Virus record (IMG/VR): IMGVR_UViG_3300025313_000054
Span: 1-40,928 of that record
Source of the DNA: a virus
DNA length: 40,928 bases
Reading direction: 5' to 3' (one strand)
Part shown: positions 33,884 to 40,928 of the stretch, in pieces
How the letters are laid out: each line of letters starts with the position of its first letter
Numbering within the stretch: position 1 is the stretch's first letter
Translations under genes and position numbers: made by a program
The notes under the pieces: generated by a model
What the model saw: the letters and a program-made list of their open reading frames with translations, nothing else
Told to the model about the DNA's origin: nothing
Databases searched by the model: none

Positions 33884-34075
33884 CTACCAGGGGACGGGGA
33901 TCGGGTCTGGTGTCGGATACGGGGGCCTAGGTGTCGTGGGGCGCGGGGGCTGTCCAACTCCAGCCGCCGGTCGGATGGGCTGAGGGTATGTCGGGGGCAC
34001 GGGCCTTGGGGGCACGGGCCTTGGGAGCGGCGGGAGTGAGGGCTTCGGGCGATGTTTCAGCACGGGTGAGATCAT
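33884..34075 (-). CDS. proline-rich protein (63 aa)
   Basis: ATG at 34075 follows GAGGAGA. About half of the residues are proline (LPPLPRPVPPRPVPPTYPQP), with Arg and Lys in the first part. It is the largest of four short proline-rich proteins in the window and is likely disordered. It lies upstream of the Y-RNA promoter on the same strand. Role unknown. Confidence 0.65.
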   Translation of the reverse strand: MISPVLKHRPKPSLPPLPRPVPPRPVPPTYPQPIRPAAGVGQPPRPTTPRPPYPTPDPIPVPW

Positions 34076-34238
34076 CTTTCTCCTCATTTCATCGTTTTCC
34101 GATCACGTGCAAACGAAACCTTACCCCTATATCCCTGTCGAATGCCAGCGGGGAGAAGACGCAACGGCCCCTTGGGGCGAGATTCAAAATTCTTCCGCCT
34201 TGAGCCTGGTACTTGTATGGTTTCCATGATATATGCAC

Positions 34239-34251
34239 TAAGATCACCCAT
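34239..34251 (+). promoter_or_regulatory. TAAGAT box for leaderless DUF1360 mRNA
   Basis: TAAGAT (34239-34244) stands seven bases before a GTG start without a ribosome site. The same hexamer and spacing occurs before the gene at 3149, and in both cases a TTG-containing word lies 20 bp upstream. Confidence 0.5.
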
Positions 34252-34551
34252 GTGGCTATCCTCTGGTTTGCGGTGTTCGGGCTGGCCTGCGCCCGATTTA
34301 CACACCTCATCCGCGCCGACAAGATCACTGAGCGTTTTCGTCAACGCTGGGTAAGGCGCTTCGGCGGAGAGTCCCTACGGAGCTACATGATCGTTTGTGC
34401 GTGGTGTTTGAGTATCTGGTTCGCGCCTTTCTTCGCCGCAGGCTTCTTGCTCTCCATCCACGCCTCTGGCTGGCAATGGCTCCTTGTCGTGCCGATCTCA
34501 CTGGCTTACTCGCACCTGGTCGGCCTGCTGGCTGGCGTCGAAGGGGATTAA
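34252..34551 (+). CDS. DUF1360 membrane protein (99 aa)
   Basis: GTG at 34252 gives VAILWFAVFGLACARFTHLI, then RADKITERFRQRWV and YMIVCAWCLSIWFAPFFAAG, the conserved CxWCLSxW core of DUF1360, and a last hydrophobic segment. The family consists of small inner-membrane proteins of phages and Gram-positive bacteria, of unknown function. It lies directly before the portal gene and starts the head operon. Confidence 0.8.
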   Translation: MAILWFAVFGLACARFTHLIRADKITERFRQRWVRRFGGESLRSYMIVCAWCLSIWFAPFFAAGFLLSIHASGWQWLLVVPISLAYSHLVGLLAGVEGD

Positions 34552-34554
34552 TTC

Positions 34555-36522
34555 ATGGCCGCACGACGCAAGCCAGCCGTAGATGTCATCGACCCTGCGG
34601 ACGACGTGCCTTTCGCGCTGACAGCATCTGCGCTAAGAATGAATTTCGACGACGCCAGTTATACGAATTATCGCTTCCGCGACGAGACGTGGCAGCGAGA
34701 ACTATGGCGATTTTACGACATAATTCCAGAGCTGCGATTCGCGGCGTCATGGATTGGTAGCGCCTGCAGCAAGGTGGAAATTTTTGTTGCAGAGGTCGAC
34801 CGGCTAGGACGAGTGCAAGGGCGCGCGACGAAACCTAACGTGGCAGCCCTGTCGGACACCCTGCTTGGTGGTCCGGCCGCTAAAGCCGAAGCCATTAGAA
34901 TGGCTGCGATCAACCTGACAGTCGCCGGTGAATGCTACATTCTCGGCAAGCCCTCCGAGAAGCCCGGCGACAAAGATAAATGGTTCATCCTTTCCAGCTC
35001 CGAGATCCGGCGCGTGAAAGGCGGAATGGTTTTCTGGGGAGATAAGCAGTATTACCAGGAGATTTTAGACCTGACCAAAAGCATGGTCACCCGAGTCTGG
35101 ACTCCGCATCCCCAGCGGGTTTGGTGCTCGGATTCGCCAGCACGAGCATGTCAGGCGATCCTGCGTGAACTTGAGCAATTGACCAAGTTCGTTTTCGCTC
35201 AGATTGATTCGCGTCTTGCCGGCGCAGGAATGTTGATCATTCCCAATAATCTGGACTTCCCTGCCCAGGATGGTGTTACTACGGCGGGCGAAAGCCTCAT
35301 GATGCGCCTCGCCCAGGCCATGGCAGCCTCCCTCAAAGGTGACGGCACCGCGATGGCTCTCGTGCCTCTGATCGTTGAGGCGGCGCCCGAGGATATTGAA
35401 CGATCCTTCAAGCTGATTACGTTCGCCTCCGAGTTGTCCAAGCAGGCAGTCGAACTGCGGGACGAGGCCATCCGGCGCCTATCCCTCGGCTTGGACATTG
35501 CACCTGAGATTCTGACCGGCCAGGGCGACATGAACCACTGGTCATCCTGGTTTGTCGATGAGGCAACAGTTAAGCTGCACGTCGAGCCGTTGATGAACCG
35601 GCTCTGTGACGCTTTGACTGACGCCTACCTGAAGCCCGCCCTGAAGATCATGGGGCTTGATCCGCAGCGATACGTATACAGCTTCGACACAAGTCCGCTC
35701 ACTATTCGTCCCCAGCGCCTACAGGACGCACTCAACTTGTTTGAGAAGGGTGCTATCGGCTTCGAGGCGTTGAGGGTGGCTGGTTACTTCAAGGAATCAG
35801 ACGCGCCATCCGCAGAAGATCTCGCTACAGCATTTGCTAAAGACTTGATGCTGCGTGACCCGAACTTGGCCCAGCAGCCAGGATGGCGTCACCTCGCAGG
35901 GATCACGGACGAAATGTTGCCCGCCGATTCGCTGACCGCCCCTGTTCCTGGCGGCGTCGGTGGCGGTAGCAGCATGAGCATAGGCTCGGGTGGTGGTTCC
36001 GGGCCGCCTCCTCCTCCGGAGCCACCACTCGGCATCCAGAATGCCGGCATTTCCCCAGTCCCCGAGGGTGGCATGTCCCCACCTCCGTCCTCGGTGGGTG
36101 ACGGAGGAATGCCAGGGTTTGGTTCCGGCGCCCCGCAGGGAATCCAGTCCTCCGCCGCTGTGATTGGTGCTCAGGATCTGGGTGTGATTGTCGCCGCGCA
36201 TGCTGTGGTCCTGCGCGGCCTGGAGTTGGCAGGAAACAAGCTACGCACCCGCTCAACCTACTCTCAGTATCCAGATTTAGATAAGCATCAGGTGCACACT
36301 GTCATCCGTGCTCGCGATCGACTCCACGCCGCTTCTCTGCTTGAAGGGGCGTGGTCCCACCTTCCGAGCCTTCTCGGTCAATTCGCATCTGATGTCAGCG
36401 CGATGGATCTTCGACAGTCGCTGACTCGTTACTGCTCAGTCCTATTGTGTGAGGGCATCGAGCATGATCCAGTTGCGCTGATTCGTCTCCTTCAGCAGGA
36501 CGGCCATATCAGTGACCAGTGA
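34555..36522 (+). CDS. portal protein
   Basis: The 655-aa protein matches actinophage portals: YRFRDETWQRELWRFYDIIP at the N-terminus, FILSSSEIRRVKGG, FKLITFASELSKQAVELRDE and GDMNHWSSWFVDEATVKLHV in the clip/stem region. After residue 450 it has a Gly/Pro/Ser linker and then a helical domain of about 120 residues (GLELAGNKLRTRSTYSQYPD), a C-terminal extension longer than in typical portals. It forms the dodecameric DNA gate. It starts 3 bases after the DUF1360 gene. Confidence 0.88.
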   Translation: MAARRKPAVDVIDPADDVPFALTASALRMNFDDASYTNYRFRDETWQRELWRFYDIIPELRFAASWIGSACSKVEIFVAEVDRLGRVQGRATKPNVAALSDTLLGGPAAKAEAIRMAAINLTVAGECYILGKPSEKPGDKDKWFILSSSEIRRVKGGMVFWGDKQYYQEILDLTKSMVTRVWTPHPQRVWCSDSPARACQAILRELEQLTKFVFAQIDSRLAGAGMLIIPNNLDFPAQDGVTTAGESLMMRLAQAMAASLKGDGTAMALVPLIVEAAPEDIERSFKLITFASELSKQAVELRDEAIRRLSLGLDIAPEILTGQGDMNHWSSWFVDEATVKLHVEPLMNRLCDALTDAYLKPALKIMGLDPQRYVYSFDTSPLTIRPQRLQDALNLFEKGAIGFEALRVAGYFKESDAPSAEDLATAFAKDLMLRDPNLAQQPGWRHLAGITDEMLPADSLTAPVPGGVGGGSSMSIGSGGGSGPPPPPEPPLGIQNAGISPVPEGGMSPPPSSVGDGGMPGFGSGAPQGIQSSAAVIGAQDLGVIVAAHAVVLRGLELAGNKLRTRSTYSQYPDLDKHQVHTVIRARDRLHAASLLEGAWSHLPSLLGQFASDVSAMDLRQSLTRYCSVLLCEGIEHDPVALIRLLQQDGHISDQ

Positions 36523-37243
36523 TAAAGAGTCTGCGGAGAATGTTGTCTACCGGGCAGCCAGGTCAGGGCTGACCCGCTGGCTGCAGCGTGCGAAGTCTGT
36601 CGTCATGATGCCGTTCAACCAGTTCCGGGCGCAGCCAGATCCGAACGGGATTCTGTCAGTGCAGCCCGCCTGGCAGGCAGAAGTTGATCGCATCGTCGCA
36701 TCCCTTACACCAGCTTTGAAGGAAGGCTGGGGTGCCGCTCATCTGCCAGGGGATTACGATCCGCAGGATCCGTTCATCAAGGCAAACCTCGCACTGACTC
36801 GCAATCTTCTCGTCCGCATCCCCGACGAGATCCACAGCCTGGTCGTGCGTCAAATTCTTGAAGGCACCAATGCGGGGGAAACGACCGACCAGATTGCCGC
36901 TCGGGTAGACGATGTTTTGACGTATACCGGGAGCGAGAATTGGGATTTTCGAGCCAGGCGGATTGCTCAGACGGAATGCAACAGGCATAGGAATTCGGCC
37001 TTACTGGCTCATGGATTGCTTGTTGAACGTCAGGATCATACCCCGATGACCAAGACGTGGGAAACGCAGACTGACGGCAAGGAACGTGTCGAACACAAAG
37101 ACGCCGACCACCAGGAGCGCCCGCTGTCCCAGCCATACGACGTGGGCGGTTTCCCAATGCTGTTTCCAGGAGATCCGGAAGCGCCAGCGCATCTGGTTGT
37201 GCAGTGCCGTTGCAGTCAAACATTAAAGAAGGTCGCGTCATGA
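36512..37243 (+). CDS. MuF / SPP1 gp7-like minor head protein
   Basis: The C-terminal part carries the phage Mu F motif pattern: ARRIAQTECNRHRNSALLAH, KTWETQTDGKERVEHKDADH and APAHLVVQCRCSQT. MuF proteins sit inside or at the portal of the head and may be ejected with DNA. GTG at 36512 overlaps the end of the portal gene by 11 bases. The 243-aa length is normal for the family. Confidence 0.85.
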   Translation: MTSDKESAENVVYRAARSGLTRWLQRAKSVVMMPFNQFRAQPDPNGILSVQPAWQAEVDRIVASLTPALKEGWGAAHLPGDYDPQDPFIKANLALTRNLLVRIPDEIHSLVVRQILEGTNAGETTDQIAARVDDVLTYTGSENWDFRARRIAQTECNRHRNSALLAHGLLVERQDHTPMTKTWETQTDGKERVEHKDADHQERPLSQPYDVGGFPMLFPGDPEAPAHLVVQCRCSQTLKKVAS

Positions 37244-39585
37244 CTCTAAGTTTCCGTGGACTGTTCGAGCCGCACGAGGTGATGACTGGCGATCGCCGCA
37301 TGTTCGCGTCATTGGCGTTGACGAACCGTAATCTTCCGCTGCCCCTAATGCTGCGCTCGTCTTCTGGTGGCCACTCTGGCGCAGAGCTTGTCGGCGAGAT
37401 CACTAAGATCGAAAATGGCCCTAAGGGACGCTGGTATTCGGGCAGATTTTTCGACCCGAAGGTCATTCCTGAGGTAGCTAAAGCCATCTATCTGACCAAG
37501 AAGAAGGTAATCGGTCCGAGCGTGGACTTGGACCGGTCTTTTACGGTTGAACCTCGCCCTCATTCTGATGGCCGACCCATGGCCTACTTCACGGCAGGCA
37601 ATGTTATTGGCGTGACATTGGTCCCTATGCCTGCGTTCGCGGATGTGACTTTCGAAGTCACAACCGAAGACGTTGCCGAAGACATGGAATCTCTTCGCGC
37701 TTCCGGCATGGAGGTGACTTGGCAGAGACTTCCCGCCTACAACGTGGATGGGGACCCGTTACCGAGATCGTGGATGCTGTCAGACATAAAGGGCGAGTTC
37801 GCGGTTTCGCAGGCCAACTGGGACGGTATTCCGGTGGCTGCCCGAGACTACACGTTTGATGCCGACGATGCGGTCAAGAGGATCGCGCAGTGGTCTGGAG
37901 TGGGAACACCGCAGGCTGACACCAACAAGTATGCCTCAATGTTTTTGTGGCGTGGCGGGAACGAAACTGGCGACACTCTCGCGCAAGAAGATTTCCGCAT
38001 GCCGATTGGTGACATTATCAATGGTCAGCCGCATCTCGTCTTCCACGCCATCTATGCGGCTGCCGCATTGCTGTCAGGTGCGCATGGTGGCCTTCCAAAT
38101 ATCCCTGACGCAGAGAAAGACGCCATCAAAGGCGTTATCAACCAGATCTATCCTCGCATGGCACAGGCTTTCGGGGATGAGACGATGCACAGCCCGTTTG
38201 TGGCTGGCGACGGAGGTCAACAGCAAATGAGCCAGCCAGTTGAAGCGTTTGAGTTGAGCACCACGATGGTCCAGGAGTACGGCGAGTTGACCGAGGACAC
38301 CTTCAATACTGGGGCTACCGAGCCCTACGGAGATGTGGAGTACGCAGATCCGGGCTATCGCGAGGAGAAGAAGCGTTATCCCCTAGATTCTGAGGCTCAT
38401 TGCCGAGCCGCCTGGGCTTACATCAATATGCCCAAGAATGCTGATCTCTATACTCCTGAGCAGTTGGAACATGTGCGCGGTAAGATCATCGCGGCGCTTA
38501 AGAAGTACGGCGTCGACGTCTCCGAGGAGGCTAGTGAAATGAGCGCAGACCTCGGAGCCCTTGGGGATCTCGCTGAATTCGCTGTCAAGTCCGCAGGTAC
38601 TCAGCGTCCTTCATTGAAAGCTTTCGAGAATCCTTACCTCTCTGTAGCGACTCCTCTTACGGTGACCGATGACGGGCGGGTATTCGGTCACCTAGCGAAG
38701 TGGGGCGAGTGTCATGTTGGAATCGGCGACAAATGCGTTCTACTGCCAAAGTCGCGAACTGACTATCAGCTTTTCCGCAACGGAACTGTAAAAACCGCGG
38801 AGGGCTCAGACGTTCGAGTTGGCAAGATTACTCTCGGTACAGCGCATGCTCACCCTACGTATGGGATTGTGCCAAGTCGGGAGCATTACGACAATTCGGG
38901 CTGGTGTGCAGCAGTCGTGAACGTGGGCGAGGACAGCCACGGCGTATGGGTATCCGGCGTGCTCACCGATCCGAGCAAAGCTGACGAGCTTCGACGCTCA
39001 CCGCTTTCAGGCGACTGGCGCCGATACAACGGCAACTTGGAGCTAGTAGCCGCCCTTGCGGTCAACAGCAACGGATTCCCGGTTTTCCACATGCAAGAGA
39101 GCGAGGAATTCTCGCTGTGTGCCGCCGGAATTGTTGAGCATCCAGCAATGGAAATTCCAGCGGAATTCGCTGACCAGCCACCCCAGTCGCTATACACACT
39201 CATCGAATATGATGACGTCGTGGCGGAAGTTACGGCTACCCTGACGGCCTCCAGGGAGCGCACAGACCGCCTAGTGGCGATCCGTCAGACCGCAGACCGT
39301 CACCTCCAGGCCCAGCGCGCACGCCGGTTCGCTGCGATCACAGGCGAAGAGATCACTCCAGCCATGCCGCCGGAGAAGATGACGCCAGGAAAGGGCAAGC
39401 CGGCGACCACAGGCAAGGACCTGGATGGCGATGGTGTCATTGATCCAGATGCCGACCCGGACACGCCTGGAATTGCCGAAGTGGATGATCCAGGGCGTGA
39501 AACACTGATGGCACGCATGCGAAGCGTCCGCTACACAGTGATCGACGAACCAGAAGAAGATGAAGAAGAAGTCCAGCCGGCTTAG
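37240..39585 (+). CDS. large prohead-protease fusion protein
   Basis: ATG at 37240 overlaps the MuF stop (ATGA). The N-terminus (TLSFRGLFEPHEVMTGDRRM, GPSVDLDRSFTVEPRPH, VIGVTLVPMPAFAD) is a herpesvirus-type prohead protease fold. A middle insert (RYPLDSEAHCRAAWAYINMP) resembles small modules seen in phage head proteins. The C-terminal 350 residues contain KWGECHVGIGDKCVLLPKSR and HAHPTYGIVPSREHYD, common in actinophage capsid maturation proteins. At 781 aa it is much longer than a simple protease and may combine protease and scaffold. The end is acidic. Confidence 0.8.
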   Translation: MTLSFRGLFEPHEVMTGDRRMFASLALTNRNLPLPLMLRSSSGGHSGAELVGEITKIENGPKGRWYSGRFFDPKVIPEVAKAIYLTKKKVIGPSVDLDRSFTVEPRPHSDGRPMAYFTAGNVIGVTLVPMPAFADVTFEVTTEDVAEDMESLRASGMEVTWQRLPAYNVDGDPLPRSWMLSDIKGEFAVSQANWDGIPVAARDYTFDADDAVKRIAQWSGVGTPQADTNKYASMFLWRGGNETGDTLAQEDFRMPIGDIINGQPHLVFHAIYAAAALLSGAHGGLPNIPDAEKDAIKGVINQIYPRMAQAFGDETMHSPFVAGDGGQQQMSQPVEAFELSTTMVQEYGELTEDTFNTGATEPYGDVEYADPGYREEKKRYPLDSEAHCRAAWAYINMPKNADLYTPEQLEHVRGKIIAALKKYGVDVSEEASEMSADLGALGDLAEFAVKSAGTQRPSLKAFENPYLSVATPLTVTDDGRVFGHLAKWGECHVGIGDKCVLLPKSRTDYQLFRNGTVKTAEGSDVRVGKITLGTAHAHPTYGIVPSREHYDNSGWCAAVVNVGEDSHGVWVSGVLTDPSKADELRRSPLSGDWRRYNGNLELVAALAVNSNGFPVFHMQESEEFSLCAAGIVEHPAMEIPAEFADQPPQSLYTLIEYDDVVAEVTATLTASRERTDRLVAIRQTADRHLQAQRARRFAAITGEEITPAMPPEKMTPGKGKPATTGKDLDGDGVIDPDADPDTPGIAEVDDPGRETLMARMRSVRYTVIDEPEEDEEEVQPA

Positions 39586-39631
39586 TTTTCGTCTCGCAGA
39601 AGCTTCAACGGTACAGCTTTAGGAGTTTTGA

Positions 39632-40928
39632 ATGGCCCGCTTCTCGGACGCTTGGAATGAGTTGCTCCACCCACGGGACCGGCTTGGACGGTTTCGTTCC
39701 AAGTGGTCCCTGAAGGGTGCCAAGAAAGTTCAGGTCGACTCCATTCTGGATCGCTTCGAGCCAAGAGTGTTCTCTGACCCGAATCGTGCTGCGCGGTACG
39801 GAATTGACGAGAGTGCTGGCCAGACTCCAGCCCAGAAGCGGGCCATCAGAGACTATGTCACCCGGAACTTCCGTGCGATCGACGCGGAGCTGGCACAGGG
39901 AAAGACTTCGCCAGAAACCGAGGCCATCGACTCGGCAATGAAGCCACTCCGAGACGACCTCCTCCTCACCGTGTCTCTCGGTCCTGAAGCATTCGGCCTA
40001 AACCCAAATGACGCACAGGCGGTCGAGGAGCTGACCGGCAAGCTTATCGCGTCCGACACCTACACGCCCACATGGCTATCCGGCGGCACCAACAACGGTG
40101 GCATTGTCATGCACATCGTTGCCCCCAGGGGGACTCCGGCGATTTTCCCTGGCGGCGCGGAGGCGACCATCGCGCGGGGACAGCCTTTCCGTGTCACAAA
40201 AGTTGAACGCGACAAGGCCACAGGCCGTATGCGGATGTTCGTGGTAGCAGTCCCGAAGAGTGACGAGAAGGCTGAAACCAACCTTCCTGAAGCTGTCCGC
40301 CTTGGGCGCGAAGAGGGCAATGTTGAGGCAATGCAGCAGCGTGCCCGATTCCCTGAGCGCGCCGAGGAATTCCCCGTAGAGGACATTCCTGAGCCCCTCC
40401 CAGCACCCTCCGGTCCGGCTCCCGAGCGCCTCCCATCAAACCCTCAGGCTGGTGAGATTCAGCCAAAGACTGCACCGTCACCCACGGGTGACACTCCTGG
40501 TGGCGTGGAAGAAGACGGACGGCCGAGCTGGACGGTTGGCAATAACCCAATCGAGGTGCAGGCTCCGGGCGGTGGTGCCGGCCTGCGCGTGACGGCCGGG
40601 AATAGGGTCATTGTTCCGGACTCTGCCGACTTGGAAGACTTGGCCGTCAATGCTCAGCGTGCTGGCTTGCCTGAGGTTGCCCGCTGGGCGAAAGTGAACC
40701 AGAAGCGGCTGAAGGCTAGCGATTCCCCTGCTTCCGCACAGCGTGCGGCAAAGCGCGCGGTTGCCGCACGAGATCTGAAAGCTAATGGCGAGCCGAACGC
40801 TCCGCAGCCATCCGCTCCCGAGGCGAATGCTCCTGCGGCGACTCCGCAGCCATCCGCTCCCGAGGCGAATGCTCCTGCGGCGACTCCGCAGCCATCCGCT
40901 CCCGAGGCGAATGCTCCTGCGGCGACTC
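39632..40928 (+). CDS. ADP-ribosyltransferase-like head-associated protein, runs off the window
   Basis: ATG at 39632 follows AGGAG. Residues of about 20-200 resemble ART exoenzyme domains: AMKPLRDDLLLTVSLG supplies the arginine, SDTYTPTWLS the S-T-S-like strand, and AEATIARGQPFRVTKVERDK the late acidic motif followed by the typical 'ARGQ/FRV' strand. A catalytic E-x-E is not obvious. ART domains next to MuF genes are injected with DNA in some phages and modify host proteins. The C-terminus is Pro/Ala-rich with 14-residue repeats. No stop is reached by 40928. Confidence 0.65.
   Translation, partial: MARFSDAWNELLHPRDRLGRFRSKWSLKGAKKVQVDSILDRFEPRVFSDPNRAARYGIDESAGQTPAQKRAIRDYVTRNFRAIDAELAQGKTSPETEAIDSAMKPLRDDLLLTVSLGPEAFGLNPNDAQAVEELTGKLIASDTYTPTWLSGGTNNGGIVMHIVAPRGTPAIFPGGAEATIARGQPFRVTKVERDKATGRMRMFVVAVPKSDEKAETNLPEAVRLGREEGNVEAMQQRARFPERAEEFPVEDIPEPLPAPSGPAPERLPSNPQAGEIQPKTAPSPTGDTPGGVEEDGRPSWTVGNNPIEVQAPGGGAGLRVTAGNRVIVPDSADLEDLAVNAQRAGLPEVARWAKVNQKRLKASDSPASAQRAAKRAVAARDLKANGEPNAPQPSAPEANAPAATPQPSAPEANAPAATPQPSAPEANAPAAT
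40801..40928 (+). repeat. 42-bp tandem repeat in the last gene, 3 copies and open
   Basis: A 42-bp unit starting TCCGCAGCCATCCGCTCCCG repeats exactly at 40801, 40843 and 40885 and is cut by the window end. It codes for QPSAPEANAPAATP repeats, a flexible spacer. Identity of the copies shows recent expansion; an assembly break here would be understandable. Confidence 0.9.

Overview
The window looks like part of a tailed actinobacteriophage genome (class Caudoviricetes). The evidence is a terminase, portal, MuF and prohead-protease row at the right end, a PrimPol/SF3 replication protein, SSB, many small ATGA-coupled genes, five tRNA genes, and no ribosomal or housekeeping genes. The host is most likely Streptomyces or a close relative: the window carries a DUF397 protein (a family almost confined to actinomycetes), DUF6915 and DUF1360 phage families, several apparently leaderless promoters, and a type I-E style CRISPR repeat of the GC-rich kind seen in actinomycetes. 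No integrase was found, so nothing here argues for a temperate life cycle.

Layout. (1) 1-2.8 kb, rightward: an RNA-repair cassette with an RlaP-like nucleotidyltransferase, a possible RNA-ligase fragment and a T4-type polynucleotide kinase/phosphatase, followed by small membrane proteins. (2) 2.8-5.1 kb, rightward: repeats, two small proteins and a secreted proline/threonine-linked beta-helix protein. (3) 5.1-26 kb, mostly leftward: a DUF1874/AcrIII-1-like ring nuclease, PrimPol-helicase, SSB, a Cas4/RecB-like nuclease, tRNA-Asn, -Met, -Lys, -Gln and -Pro, a P-loop kinase, a holin-like gene on the opposite strand, a deoxyribosyltransferase-like protein, a DNA methyltransferase, a HAD phosphatase, a release-factor-like GGQ protein, a vWA protein and two ParB-like proteins. 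(4) 25.9-26.7 kb: a tRNA-like gene with an enlarged anticodon arm, a strongly structured non-coding stretch, and divergent promoters around a 20-bp palindrome. (5) 26.7-30.3 kb, rightward: terminase large subunit, a second secreted beta-helix protein and an HTH regulator. (6) 30.3-34.1 kb, leftward: DUF397, a small anchored protein, a four-repeat CRISPR mini-array, a conserved phage protein, Ro60 (TROVE) and, upstream of it, a tandem of three Y-RNA-like genes. (7) 34.2-40.9 kb, rightward: DUF1360, portal, MuF, a giant prohead-protease fusion and an open-ended ADP-ribosyltransferase-like protein.

The genes share a theme of RNA surveillance and repair: Ro60 with Y RNAs, PNKP, RlaP, a GGQ protein, a HAD protein of the RNA-repair type and tRNAs. 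A second theme is CRISPR warfare. One phage appears to carry a cas-less type I-E mini-array that sits directly behind the ro60 operon, a putative type III anti-CRISPR ring nuclease and a Cas4-like nuclease. The most novel signals are this mini-array and the Y-RNA cluster. In that cluster one Y RNA carries a circularly permuted tRNA module, one carries a complete tRNA-Arg(UCG)-like body in normal order, and one carries no tRNA module. All calls were made by eye; no database search or folding program was run.
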